From contig CBDCLY010000014.1 in NCBI GenBank assembly GCA_965218715.1, positions 62,001 to 126,000 of the forward strand: a stretch of DNA of 64,000 bases. The letters are read 5' to 3'. The notes beneath the pieces were generated by a model, which was not told where the DNA came from, ran no database searches, and was given only the letters and a program-made list of their open reading frames with translations. Shown here in pieces: positions 9,505 through 18,324 of the stretch. Numbering within the stretch: the stretch's first letter is position 1; every line of letters starts with the position of its first letter. The DNA is from CBDCLY01 sp965218715. GTDB lineage: Bacteria > Bacteroidota > Bacteroidia > Flavobacteriales_E > Vicingaceae. The position numbers were made by a program, and so were the translations under genes.

Positions 9505-10033
9505 GGTAGATGTTTATTAAGCCTTCCGGAGAGTTGATGTAAATTTCCTTCTTTTCTCTATCTAATTTAAGGATGCTGTTATCACTTATAGGTACCAATA
9601 TCTCTTTTTCCTTAAATTCTATGGATAGCAAATTGGAGTTGGAGTAGCTTAAAACTTCCTTAACCATTCCGACCCAGCCATGCTGTCTGTCATTTACTTT
9701 AAATCCGGTGATTTCATGAAAGTAAAACTGATTTCCTTTCAGTTCAGGAAGTTGTTCTATCGGAAGAAATAATGATTTACCAACTAACTTTTTAGCAGAT
9801 GATTGGTCTTCTATTCCCTCTAAGGCACAGCGAATTGTACCTTGATTGGTTAATTGTGATTGCGTGAGGAAAAATGGGATTCCTTGTTTATTGCTTGCAT
9901 GTTCTTGAACAAGAAGCATTTTCATATTGGTATATGAAGAAGGGGAATCAACATCTAATTTTAATGCTAATTCCCCTTTTGTTCCTATAGTTTTCTGTAC
10001 ATAACCTAAATAAAAACAATCCTCGATATTCAT
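9497..10033 (-). CDS. rimM: Ribosome maturation factor RimM
   Basis: A 178-residue protein beginning YLGYVQKTIGTKGELALKL, the RimM N-terminal beta-barrel signature, and ending with a PRC-barrel domain containing the EILVPISDNSILK region. RimM binds S19 in the 30S head during 16S maturation. The gene lies directly downstream of rpsP (8 bp gap), the conserved rpsP-rimM order of most bacteria. Its stop overlaps the downstream trmN6 start by 8 bp. Confidence 0.94.
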   Translation of the reverse strand: MNIEDCFYLGYVQKTIGTKGELALKLDVDSPSSYTNMKMLLVQEHASNKQGIPFFLTQSQLTNQGTIRCALEGIEDQSSAKKLVGKSLFLPIEQLPELKGNQFYFHEITGFKVNDRQHGWVGMVKEVLSYSNSNLLSIEFKEKEILVPISDNSILKLDREKKEIYINSPEGLINIYLE

Positions 10034-10041
10034 CGATTGTC

Positions 10042-10746
10042 TTATTCAGCTTTGTCAGCGTCCTTCTTTTCTTCAGCAGCAGGAGCTTCTTCAGTCGCAG
10101 CTTCAGTCGCAGGAGCTTCTTCAGTCGCAGCCTCAGCAGCAGGAGCCTCTTCAGTTGCAGCTTCAGCAGCAGGAGCTTCTTCAGTGGCAGCTTCAGCAGC
10201 AGGAGCATCTTCAGTGGCAGCTTCAGTAGCAGGAGCTTCTTCAGTTGCAGTTTCAGCAGGAGCTTCCTCAGCAACTTCACCAGCTAATTCAGCATTTTTA
10301 GCAGCAATTGCATCTGCTTTCCTTTTGTTTGCTTCTTTTTCACCCGCTAATCTAGCTTGAGCTTCTTTGTCAGCATCTGCTGTTAAACCATCCAATTTTG
10401 CTTGGATTTTCTGACCTTTACCTTCAAGCCATTCCTCAAACTTAGCATCAGCTTGTTCTTGAGTAAATGCCCCTTTAAGCACACCTTTATCTAGGTGATT
10501 TTTGTAAAGGATTCCTTTGTAAGAAAGCAAAGCTCTAACAGTATCTGTTGGCTGAGCTCCTTTTTTAACCCAAGTTAAAGCGCTATCGAAATCGATATCA
10601 ATTGTTGCTGGGTTTGTGTTCGGGTTATACGTACCTAATTTCTCAATGAATTTCCCATCTCGTGGGGCACGACTATCCGCGATCACAACGTGAAAATAAG
10701 CGTAACGCTTTTTCCCGTGTCTTTGTAATCTAATCTTTGTAGGCAT
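10042..10746 (-). CDS. rpsP: 30S ribosomal protein S16 with long repetitive C-terminal tail
   Basis: The N-terminal ~80 residues (KIRLQRHGKKRYAYFHVVIA, then GTYNP, then TDTVRALLSYKG) are a standard S16 core. The protein continues to 234 residues, well over twice the usual 80-90: residues ~85-155 form a Lys/Ala/Glu-rich helical extension and residues 160-225 are a decapeptide tandem repeat of the form EEAPAxEAAT, then a charged end. Extended S16 tails are common in Bacteroidota, but this one is built of nearly identical DNA repeats (see repeat feature). Gene order rpsP-rimM supports the call. Upstream is a 135-bp gap from lptD. Confidence 0.95.
   Translation of the reverse strand: MPTKIRLQRHGKKRYAYFHVVIADSRAPRDGKFIEKLGTYNPNTNPATIDIDFDSALTWVKKGAQPTDTVRALLSYKGILYKNHLDKGVLKGAFTQEQADAKFEEWLEGKGQKIQAKLDGLTADADKEAQARLAGEKEANKRKADAIAAKNAELAGEVAEEAPAETATEEAPATEAATEDAPAAEAATEEAPAAEAATEEAPAAEAATEEAPATEAATEEAPAAEEKKDADKAE
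10072..10269. repeat. 30-bp tandem repeat inside rpsP
   Basis: About six and a half units of a 30-bp repeat encode the decapeptide EEAPA(A/T)EAAT in the S16 tail. The first unit is shortened by one codon and one unit has Asp for the second Glu. Differences between units are mostly third-position changes, so the repeats are not recent perfect copies, but they are similar enough to permit slippage or unequal recombination. The repeat also creates long antisense open frames that are not genes. Confidence 0.9.
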
Positions 10747-10881
10747 AATCTGTTATTAAAACAATGTATAAAAATTTGAGGCGCAAAAGTAAACGATTAA
10801 AATTGAAGAAAAAAGGTTTTACAAAGATTAATCTCGCAATTCAATGATCAATAAAAAAGCTTGGTAGATTTTATTCAATTA

Positions 10882-13491
10882 TTAGTTGATTAGATCGTAA
10901 TAATCTCTTCTCCTATTTAATTTTAAATCTTGTAGCACCTGTGATTTTACATTTATTGTGATCATGTAGCTTTGCCTTGGCCCGTAAGGAACCCAATTGA
11001 TTGCCATTTGCCAACAATGTAAATCTCTATTAATATTTACAGAGGTGTAGGTAAGGTCTTCTCTTTCAAAATCCCAGCCAGAAGTAAAGCCAATTTTCCA
11101 TTTTTCTGTCAAGCTTAAATCACCAGAAAAGTTTAAAGTTTGTGTAACGTTTTGTTCAAAAGCTGGTTTGCTGTAACGAATATTATATCCAATATTTAAG
11201 GACCAGGGAATGCTAAAGTCGATGAATTGTTCTGGATTGGCATTGATAAATTCTAGTTCCTGATCTGTTGCCAATTCACTCTTCTTTGGCTCTTTTTGTT
11301 TTTTATTGCCTCCTCTTAGATTTAAATTCAAGGCAAGATTTCCGTTGGTTAATCGTGCAATTTTACCTGTTTGTTCATTCCAACTGGTGTTGATTTTCCT
11401 TCCACTTGTATCCAATCCATAGGGGTCGAAACCACCATTGAATTGTAAGGTTAGAAACTTTCCGATTCTTGTTCTTCCTGTGATTATTACATTAGACCAA
11501 TTCAGTGAATCTGCTGCTGTATTAAAACTTGAGCTGAATCCAAGATTTTCGAAGATAGTTATTTTTTTTGTTCCAGAACTGTCTTTATCAGTCCTGACTT
11601 TCATCTCTAGGTTATTCAACAGGTTCAATCCCAACCTTCCGCTCTCAGTTCGATTTGGCCTTCCGTATATGCCGCCCTCAAATATAGAGTACTCCACGGT
11701 TTCATTGTTGCCATCTTGATAGGATCTAAGTCCAGTTTTTACTTCTGGTTGATAATTAAATGAGATTTGAGGAGTCATTACGTGTCGTATGGCCTGAATT
11801 TTTCCCTTTTTAAATTGGAACATCCCATAAACCTTGGTTGTTAAGGCAGTATTGAAATTGAAAGAACCTCCTCTAACTAAGCCTGCAATGGTATCTCTTT
11901 CCACAGTATTTGTGCTAGCCTCATAGTTTTCTCTAATGCTAGTGAAGTTCCATATTTCACTATAGTTAAATGAAGGGTTAAGGTTGAAGTATTTCAGTAA
12001 TTTAAAAGAAGTATTGATAGGAATTGCATGCCGAACTCCATTTGTGAATTCTTGTTGCAGTTCTCCCATTCTATTGATAGAAATTAGTGTGTCAACCGTT
12101 CTCAATTGATTGCTAGCCACAGAGGAATAACTTAGACCAAAGTTCTTATAGATGCTTCTCCACCATTCGTTCCCAATTTTACCAAACTGTTTGAATGGAT
12201 ACAGCCGAGAAACATTGAATGCTGCATCAGGAAGGTTAATGTTAAAGGCACCTGTTTGAGTGTTTTGATTGTGCCTTGCACTTAAAGTAAGGTTAAAAGG
12301 TTTAGAAGGAAATGAGTTAGTATATGAAACGCTAGACTGGAAGGTATTGGTTAAATAATCTTGAGTAAAACTATTTAGATTGTTGGTGAAATTACTTCTT
12401 GTTCCAGCATTTACATTTGCTGAGAATCGACTGCCTGGCCTAGATTTCGGGTCTTGAGCATGTGTCCAACGAATAAAAAACTCTTTACTTTCACTAAAGT
12501 CTGGAAACTCTTCATAAGAATTTTGAATGTTTGCAAAGCTCAGGTTTAAGTTTCCATTGTATTGATATCTCTTTTTGTACCTAGAATTAAAGTTTCCTCC
12601 ATAGCTGCCTAAGGAATAGACATCCCCTGTTAGGGTGATGTCGATAAATTCGCTCAAGCCAAAGTAGAAACCGCCGTTTCTAAGAAAAAAGCCCAATGCA
12701 CGGGAATCTCCATAAGTTGGAATTACGATGCCTGAGGAGCGGCCTTTTTTATTAGGGAAAAATCCAAATGGCAAGCCAAGAGGGGTTGGTATTTTGCCAA
12801 TCTTAAGTATAGTAGGGCCTGTAACAATTTTATCATTTGGAATTATCTTCAATTTAGTGGTTGATAATGAAAAGTGAGGTTCATCATGGTTGCAGGTGGT
12901 GTAATAACCATTTCGTATATACATCACATCATCGCCGGTCTTTTTTACTTCATTCCCTTTGATAAAGCCTTCTCCTTCTTGGGTTTTAACTTCGCTAATC
13001 TTCCCTTTCTTTGTGTCAAAGTTGTAGGTCATTTTACCAGCTTCATACTCTTGCGCTCCCTCTTTGAAGATTGGTAATCCCTGCATTTCGCCTAAACTAT
13101 CTTCTATTCCGTTTGCAGTAACAACATTTGATGCTAGGTCAACTTCTATGTAGTCTGCATTCAATTGAATGTTTTCATAATTCACTTGGGCATTGCCATA
13201 GAGGTAAACTTTTTCATTGCTCAAGTCGAACCGCATTGAATCTTTGGCCTTATAGGATACAGTAGATTCTATCGCATCTTTTGATAAACTGGTATCAACT
13301 TTGATTAGCGCGCTGTCCGAAGAAGTTTCAACAATGATAGAGTCAGAAAGAAGGTTAAGCTTAGAGGAAGTAGAATCTACAGGCTGTGAGAATCCCTTAA
13401 TTTGTTCTTGTGCAAGAAGACAATTACTCCAAATGTTAGTTATTAACATTGACAGGAGGAAAACACGCGAAATGGATGAAAAAGATCGCAA
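10882..13491 (-). CDS. LptD-like LPS assembly outer-membrane protein
   Basis: An 869-residue exported protein. After a signal peptide ending near LLAQ, an OstA-like domain follows (VYLYGNAQVNYENIQLNADYIEVDL, about residues 93-180), then a large beta-barrel-like C-terminal part rich in alternating aromatic/polar strands, with TCNHDEPHF in the plug/linker region. This is the Bacteroidota LptD type, which inserts lipopolysaccharide into the outer leaflet with LptE. The only in-frame start giving a full signal peptide is a TTG at 13491; the ATG at residue 15 would leave a weak signal. It heads the minus-strand run toward rpsP and is divergent from the amidase. Confidence 0.85.
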   Translation of the reverse strand: MRSFSSISRVFLLSMLITNIWSNCLLAQEQIKGFSQPVDSTSSKLNLLSDSIIVETSSDSALIKVDTSLSKDAIESTVSYKAKDSMRFDLSNEKVYLYGNAQVNYENIQLNADYIEVDLASNVVTANGIEDSLGEMQGLPIFKEGAQEYEAGKMTYNFDTKKGKISEVKTQEGEGFIKGNEVKKTGDDVMYIRNGYYTTCNHDEPHFSLSTTKLKIIPNDKIVTGPTILKIGKIPTPLGLPFGFFPNKKGRSSGIVIPTYGDSRALGFFLRNGGFYFGLSEFIDITLTGDVYSLGSYGGNFNSRYKKRYQYNGNLNLSFANIQNSYEEFPDFSESKEFFIRWTHAQDPKSRPGSRFSANVNAGTRSNFTNNLNSFTQDYLTNTFQSSVSYTNSFPSKPFNLTLSARHNQNTQTGAFNINLPDAAFNVSRLYPFKQFGKIGNEWWRSIYKNFGLSYSSVASNQLRTVDTLISINRMGELQQEFTNGVRHAIPINTSFKLLKYFNLNPSFNYSEIWNFTSIRENYEASTNTVERDTIAGLVRGGSFNFNTALTTKVYGMFQFKKGKIQAIRHVMTPQISFNYQPEVKTGLRSYQDGNNETVEYSIFEGGIYGRPNRTESGRLGLNLLNNLEMKVRTDKDSSGTKKITIFENLGFSSSFNTAADSLNWSNVIITGRTRIGKFLTLQFNGGFDPYGLDTSGRKINTSWNEQTGKIARLTNGNLALNLNLRGGNKKQKEPKKSELATDQELEFINANPEQFIDFSIPWSLNIGYNIRYSKPAFEQNVTQTLNFSGDLSLTEKWKIGFTSGWDFEREDLTYTSVNINRDLHCWQMAINWVPYGPRQSYMITINVKSQVLQDLKLNRRRDYYDLIN

Positions 13492-13581
13492 CCTTATAGT
13501 GCTATTTTTGTGTAAAATCCTAGTATTGGAAACGACTTCAAAACTAATTATTTTATTTAAATCCGTTAATTCTTATTAGGG

Positions 13582-14757
13582 ATGAAGAACGCATATTTTA
13601 TCATGTTCATTGCCTTTGCATTTCAGCTTAATCAAACTAAGGCTCAAGAGATGGAAGATTTCTATGGCTCATTAAAAACTGTTGTTATTGATGCAGGGCA
13701 TGGGGGAAAAGACAAAGGATGCTTAGGTTCATCTAGTTATGAGAAAGATGTAGCACTTGGAATAGCTTTGAAATTGGGAGGTATTTTAGAAGAAAAGTTT
13801 GAAAATCTTAATGTAATCTACACAAGAAAAACCGATGTCTTTCTTGAATTAAGTGAACGAGCAAGATTAGCAAACATCAATAAAGCTGATCTTTTTATTT
13901 GTATTCATGCCAATGCTGCAGGATCAAAAGCCGCATTTGGCACAGAAACCTTTGTAATGGGTAATGCAAAAACTGAAAAGAATTTAAAAGCAGCACAGAG
14001 AGAAAATGCGGCCATTTTGTTAGAGGATAATTATCAAGAACGCTATGAAAACTTCGATCCTAATTCCCCAGAATCCTACATCGCATTAACCATAATGCAA
14101 AGTGCTTTTCAGCAGCAGAGTGTGAGTTTTGCAGAAATGGTTCAAGCACAATTTAGAGATCGTGTAGGTAGAAAAGATAGAGGGGTAAAAATGGCTCCAT
14201 TTTTAGTGCTTCACCAAACTACAATGCCAAGTGTATTGATTGAAACCGGGTTCTTAACCAATGATTCTGAGGAAGCATTCTTAAAATCAGAAATTGGACA
14301 AGATTATTTAGCATCAGCAATATTTAGAGCATTTAGATCTTATAAAAAGAAATTAGAATCAACAACTAAGCAGCTGGTGCCCAGTGATACTGATTCAAAT
14401 GAAAGTTCTCAACAAGAAATTGAACCCAATCAAAAGCCAAAAGAGGAAAAGGTGTCTAAATCGCCTTTAGCAAACATTAAAAAGGAGGGTTTGGTATTTA
14501 AAGTTCAATTATCAACCACCACAAAAAAAGTAGATCCAATTCCAGGAAATTTCAAAGGCTTAGCTGGAGTTGATTTCTATGAAGCGGGTGGTTTATTTAG
14601 ATATACCTACGGAAAGGAAAAAACGTGGGAGCAAGCATCTAAATTGCAAGAGAAAGCCCGTTTAAATGGATTTGAAGATGCATTCGTAATTGCCTTCCAT
14701 GATGGGAGGAGAATAGCCGTTGGTGAGGCAGTAAAACTCTTGAAGCAAGGAAGATAA
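13582..14757 (+). CDS. N-acetylmuramoyl-L-alanine amidase (Amidase_3) with SPOR-like C-terminus
   Basis: A 391-residue exported protein with a signal peptide at ~1-21. The amidase_3 domain (33-255) has VVIDAGHGG with zinc ligand His40, Glu54, the CIHANA motif with the second His, and IETGFLTN with the catalytic Glu. It cleaves the amide bond between MurNAc and the stem peptide in the periplasm. After a Glu/Pro/Lys linker, residues ~300-391 (VFKVQLSTT...GLFRYTYG...ARLNGFEDAFVIAF) resemble a SPOR domain that binds denuded glycan at division sites. It is divergent from lptD and followed by mlaD. Confidence 0.9.
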   Translation: MKNAYFIMFIAFAFQLNQTKAQEMEDFYGSLKTVVIDAGHGGKDKGCLGSSSYEKDVALGIALKLGGILEEKFENLNVIYTRKTDVFLELSERARLANINKADLFICIHANAAGSKAAFGTETFVMGNAKTEKNLKAAQRENAAILLEDNYQERYENFDPNSPESYIALTIMQSAFQQQSVSFAEMVQAQFRDRVGRKDRGVKMAPFLVLHQTTMPSVLIETGFLTNDSEEAFLKSEIGQDYLASAIFRAFRSYKKKLESTTKQLVPSDTDSNESSQQEIEPNQKPKEEKVSKSPLANIKKEGLVFKVQLSTTTKKVDPIPGNFKGLAGVDFYEAGGLFRYTYGKEKTWEQASKLQEKARLNGFEDAFVIAFHDGRRIAVGEAVKLLKQGR

Positions 14758-14769
14758 ATGTTAAATTTG
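14740..14769 (+). promoter_or_regulatory. Candidate mlaD promoter, Bacteroidota -33/-7 type
   Basis: TTG at 14740-14742 is followed after 19 bases by TAAATTTG at 14762-14769, an exact fit to the TAnnTTTG -7 element. The predicted transcription start is at about 14773, within a couple of bases of the mlaD ATG at 14775, so a leaderless or nearly leaderless transcript would result. The element overlaps the end of the amidase gene. It is a pattern match only. Confidence 0.5.
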
Positions 14770-14774
14770 TACCC

Positions 14775-15761
14775 ATGAAAATTAGAAAGGAAGTTCGGAT
14801 TGGTTTTGTGATGGTTCTGGCCTTAAGCCTTTTATTTTGGGGGGCTAACTACTTAAAAGGAACAAACATCCTTAAAAAGCAGCGGCAATTCTATGCTGTT
14901 TATGACCGAGTAGATGGATTAGGCTCAAGCAATCCTGTTGTAATTAATGGATTTAAAGTTGGGCAAGTTGATGAAATAACTTTCTATCCTGGGAATTCTG
15001 GAAGTCTATTGGTGTTATTCTCTGTTTCTGAAGATAACTTTAATATTCCTGTTGATACAAGAGCTCACATCATCAGTTCTGATATTTTGGGCTCAAAATC
15101 AATATCATTGGAACTGGGCGAGTCGTCAGATTTAGCTCAAGATAAGGATACCTTAAACTCTGCTATTGAAAGTTCTTTATCAGAATCAGTAAATCAGCAA
15201 ATTGCTCCCTTAAAGAAAAAAGCTGAAGACTTAATTTCTACCGTTGATTCTGCCATTATAATAGTTAGTCAAATTTTCAATAAAAAGGCTAGAGGAGATC
15301 TCGATGCTAGTTTTACGAGTATGCGAAGTTCATTAGAAGCCTTTGAAAGAACAATGAATCGTGCAGATGAATTTGTAGTTAGCGAAAGAGAGCATTTGTC
15401 TAAGATTTTTATTCATGTTGAGTCAATTACTCAAAACTTAGCAAGCAACAACCTCAAGCTAAGTAATACATTGGCTAACATGGAAGCGATTACAGATTCT
15501 TTAGCTGGTGCCGATTTAACGCAGACGGTTAACAATGCTTCAAATGCTATGAAACAGGTTTCTGAGGTAATGGATAAAGTAAATCAAGGCCAAGGATCTA
15601 TTGGACAGTTGTTAAATAATGATACCTTGTACACCAATCTTGAAGCCGCAGCTAATGATTTAGATCAATTACTTTTAGATATGCGATTGAATCCAGAACG
15701 TTATGTTCATTTCTCCATTTTTGGAAGAAAGAAAAAGGATGCTGAGCAGAATGGAGATTAA
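14775..15761 (+). CDS. mlaD: MlaD family (MCE domain) lipid transport protein
   Basis: A 328-residue protein with an N-terminal membrane anchor (about residues 8-28), an MCE domain (RQFYAVYDRVDGLGSSNPVVINGFKVGQV..., ~35-120) and a long helical/coiled C-terminal part including repeated Asn/Ser-rich helices and a final basic segment. MlaD forms hexameric rings that move phospholipids between inner and outer membrane with the MlaFE ABC transporter. No mlaE/mlaF is adjacent, as is common in Bacteroidota. It may have its own promoter (14740-14769) in addition to read-through from the amidase. Confidence 0.88.
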   Translation: MKIRKEVRIGFVMVLALSLLFWGANYLKGTNILKKQRQFYAVYDRVDGLGSSNPVVINGFKVGQVDEITFYPGNSGSLLVLFSVSEDNFNIPVDTRAHIISSDILGSKSISLELGESSDLAQDKDTLNSAIESSLSESVNQQIAPLKKKAEDLISTVDSAIIIVSQIFNKKARGDLDASFTSMRSSLEAFERTMNRADEFVVSEREHLSKIFIHVESITQNLASNNLKLSNTLANMEAITDSLAGADLTQTVNNASNAMKQVSEVMDKVNQGQGSIGQLLNNDTLYTNLEAAANDLDQLLLDMRLNPERYVHFSIFGRKKKDAEQNGD

Positions 15762-15781
15762 AAATTAGGAATTAGACTATT

Positions 15782-17104
15782 ATGGGGATACCTAACATCA
15801 TTTTTACCGTACTATTTATTGCTGCAGTGTTTTTATTCAGTAAAAACCTGAAAAAAATTATCCGAAACATTCGTTTTGGTAAGGATCAAAAAATAGAGGA
15901 TCAGAAAGAATTAAGGTGGAAACAAATGATCCGAATCGCACTTGGTCAATCTAAAATGTTATTCAAGCCGTGGTCTGGTTTGATGCACATCATTGTATAT
16001 GTTGGTTTTGTTGTTATCAATTTAGAAGTATTAGAAATCATCCTCGATGGCATATTCGGAACGCATCGATTATTTGCTGGCGCATTAGGAGGAGTATATG
16101 ACTTTTTAATTGGCAGTTTCGAGATATTGGCCATTTTGGTTTTAGTTGCTTGTGTTATTTTCTTAATCCGAAGAAATGTTCTCTCCATAAAAAGATTTGG
16201 ATTTAGAGAAATGATTGGCTGGCCAAAAACAGATGCGAACATCATCCTTATAGTAGAAGTATTATTGATGTCGGCATTTCTTACAATGAATGCAGCAGAT
16301 TCCTTGTTACAAAGTAGGGGGGAATTGCATTATAGCCAAGCAGGCAGTTTTCCAATAAGTCAATTTTTACTTGGCTTTTTCGACTCATTTAATAATGCCC
16401 AATTAATAGCAATAGAAAGAAGCACATGGTGGTTCCACATTATAGGAATATTCTCATTTCTAAACTATTTGCCTTATTCCAAACATTTCCACATCCTGCT
16501 GGCGTTTCCAAATGTTTACTATGCTAAGCTTGAGCCTAAAGGTCAATTTGACAATATGGAATCTGTTAAAAAGGAAGTTGAACTCATGTTCGACCCTGAG
16601 GCTGATCCTTACGCAAGTCCAGAACCTAGCGATAGTCCTCCAGAGCGATTTGGGGCAAAGGATGTAGGTGATTTAAGTTGGAAAAGTTTAATGGATGCCT
16701 ATTCTTGCACTGAATGCGGTAGATGTACAGATCAGTGCCCTGCTGCCCAAACAGGTAAAATTCTTTCTCCACGAAAGATAATGATGGATACAAGAGATCG
16801 AATAGAGGAAGTTGGAAAGAATATCGATAAAAATGGTGCATTTAAGGAGGACGGTAAAAGCCTTTTAGGAGATTACATTCAAGAAGAAGAATTGTGGGCC
16901 TGCACAACCTGTAATGCATGCGTTGATGCTTGCCCGGTGATGATCAATCCATTGTCAATAATAATGGAAATGAGAAGATCATTAATCATGGAAGATTCCA
17001 AGGCGCCAAATGAAATAACAAACATGTTAAACAATATTGAAAACAATGGTGCTCCATGGCAGTTCTCTCAAACGGATAGAGCAAATTGGACCAAAGAAGC
17101 ATAG
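15782..17104 (+). CDS. Membrane-bound 4Fe-4S protein (HdrD/NarI-like N-terminal half of an Fe-S oxidoreductase)
   Basis: A 440-residue protein with about five or six N-terminal transmembrane helices resembling a NarI-type haem-binding region, then a ferredoxin-type domain with two clusters: CTECGRCTDQCP near residue 310 and CTTCNACVDACP near residue 380. This is the arrangement of membrane Fe-S oxidoreductases that pass electrons between a soluble donor (often ETF) and quinone. The companion Cys-rich subunit is encoded at 17533-18324, separated by a small HAD-like gene. The physiological donor is unknown. Confidence 0.88.
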   Translation: MGIPNIIFTVLFIAAVFLFSKNLKKIIRNIRFGKDQKIEDQKELRWKQMIRIALGQSKMLFKPWSGLMHIIVYVGFVVINLEVLEIILDGIFGTHRLFAGALGGVYDFLIGSFEILAILVLVACVIFLIRRNVLSIKRFGFREMIGWPKTDANIILIVEVLLMSAFLTMNAADSLLQSRGELHYSQAGSFPISQFLLGFFDSFNNAQLIAIERSTWWFHIIGIFSFLNYLPYSKHFHILLAFPNVYYAKLEPKGQFDNMESVKKEVELMFDPEADPYASPEPSDSPPERFGAKDVGDLSWKSLMDAYSCTECGRCTDQCPAAQTGKILSPRKIMMDTRDRIEEVGKNIDKNGAFKEDGKSLLGDYIQEEELWACTTCNACVDACPVMINPLSIIMEMRRSLIMEDSKAPNEITNMLNNIENNGAPWQFSQTDRANWTKEA

Positions 17105-17108
17105 AAAG

Positions 17109-17528
17109 ATGAGTGTAAAATTGAAAGAGTTAAAGGAGAATGGACAATTAATTAGTCCAATTTTAGAGGAGGATCAAAAAAATTATTTAATTGACATTGA
17201 TGGAACCATTTGCGATGATATTCCTAATGAAGAGCCAGAAAGAATGGCTACTGCAGAGCATTACCCTGATGCATTAGTTACAATAAATGCATGGTTCAAT
17301 GAGGGGCATATTATCACTTATTTTACTTCTAGAACAGAAGACCATAGAGAGATTACAGAAAAATGGCTGAATGATAGGGGCTTTAAATTCCATGGTTTGT
17401 TAATGGGGAAACCTAGGGGAGGAAATTATCATTGGATAGATAATCACATGGTAAGAGCAACACGTTATAAAGGAAAATTTACAAACTTGATTGAAGAACA
17501 AGTCAGCATTCAAGTATTCGAAAAATAA
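17109..17528 (+). CDS. HAD-like phosphatase domain protein (Bacteroidota family, function unknown)
   Basis: A 139-residue protein starting from the ATG 4 bp after the Fe-S gene. HAD motif I appears as YLIDIDGTICDD, motif II as YFTSRTEDHRE, and a motif III/IV-like region as LMGKPRGGNYHWIDNH. The family is sometimes labelled phosphoheptose isomerase in databases, which the HAD motifs do not support. An in-frame start exists at 17037 but lies inside the preceding gene. Its position between two redox subunits is striking and suggests co-expression; the substrate is unknown. Confidence 0.78.
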   Translation: MSVKLKELKENGQLISPILEEDQKNYLIDIDGTICDDIPNEEPERMATAEHYPDALVTINAWFNEGHIITYFTSRTEDHREITEKWLNDRGFKFHGLLMGKPRGGNYHWIDNHMVRATRYKGKFTNLIEEQVSIQVFEK

Positions 17529-17532
17529 GCAT

Positions 17533-18324
17533 ATGAGCGAAGATATTCAAGTAAAGACAATGGCTGAAATAACCGCAAATGGTGAAACAGCAGAGATATT
17601 ATTTTGGGTTGGATGTGCTGGCAGTTTTGATGACAGGGCAAAAAAGATTACCCGATCTTTTGTCAAAATATTGAACGAAATAGGGGTGAATTTCGCAATA
17701 TTAGGAACAGAGGAAAGTTGTTCTGGTGATCCTGCCAAAAGAGCAGGGAACGAATTTTTGTTTCAAATGCAAGCCATGTCAAACATTCAAGTGTTGAATG
17801 GTTATGAGGTGGAAAAGATTGTTACTACTTGTCCTCATTGTTTTAATACCCTTAAGAATGAATACCCAGGCTTAGGAGGCAATTACGAGGTCATGCATCA
17901 TTCTCAATTTTTACAAGCCTTAATGGAAGAAGGAAAATTAAAAATTGAAGGTGGTGAGTTTAAAGGAAAGAAAATTAGCTTTCATGATCCCTGTTACCTT
18001 GGGCGAGCAAATGATGAATATGAGGCTCCAAGAGCTTTGTTAAATGAATTGGATGCTGACTTAATAGAATTAAAGCGTTGCAAAAGCAAAGGCCTTTGTT
18101 GTGGAGCTGGTGGAGCTCAAATGTTTAAAGAGGCTGAACCGGGGAATAAAGAGGTAAACATGGAAAGAATGGAGGATGTTTCAGAAGCTGAACCTCAAAT
18201 TGTTGCCGTAGGTTGTCCATTTTGCATGACCATGATGACGGATGGTGTTAAAAATTCCAACAAAGAAGGTGATTTAAAAGTGTACGATTTAGCAGAGATA
18301 ATTGCCGAAGGAAAGGGGCTTTAA
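17533..18324 (+). CDS. Cysteine-rich (CCG-domain) Fe-S oxidoreductase subunit, HdrB/HdrD-like
   Basis: A 263-residue soluble protein with two CCG domains. Domain one carries a Cys in VGCAGSFDD, then ESCSGDP and CPHCFNTL; domain two carries HDPCYLGR, KGLCCGAGG and GCPFCMTMM. Such domains bind a non-cubane 4Fe-4S cluster and catalyse disulfide or electron-transfer chemistry in HdrB, GlpC, LutA and related proteins. It is the expected partner of the membrane ferredoxin-type protein at 15782. The ATG at 17533 lies 4 bp after the HAD-like gene. The stop shares a TTAA palindrome with the convergent gene. Confidence 0.88.
   Translation: MSEDIQVKTMAEITANGETAEILFWVGCAGSFDDRAKKITRSFVKILNEIGVNFAILGTEESCSGDPAKRAGNEFLFQMQAMSNIQVLNGYEVEKIVTTCPHCFNTLKNEYPGLGGNYEVMHHSQFLQALMEEGKLKIEGGEFKGKKISFHDPCYLGRANDEYEAPRALLNELDADLIELKRCKSKGLCCGAGGAQMFKEAEPGNKEVNMERMEDVSEAEPQIVAVGCPFCMTMMTDGVKNSNKEGDLKVYDLAEIIAEGKGL

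Noticed and set aside
10037..10360. Long plus-strand frame full of SVAASAAGA-type repeats
   Set aside because: It is the antisense shadow of the rpsP tandem repeat; the Leu/Lys-rich minus frame 9948-10280 is a second shadow. Neither has its own start context.
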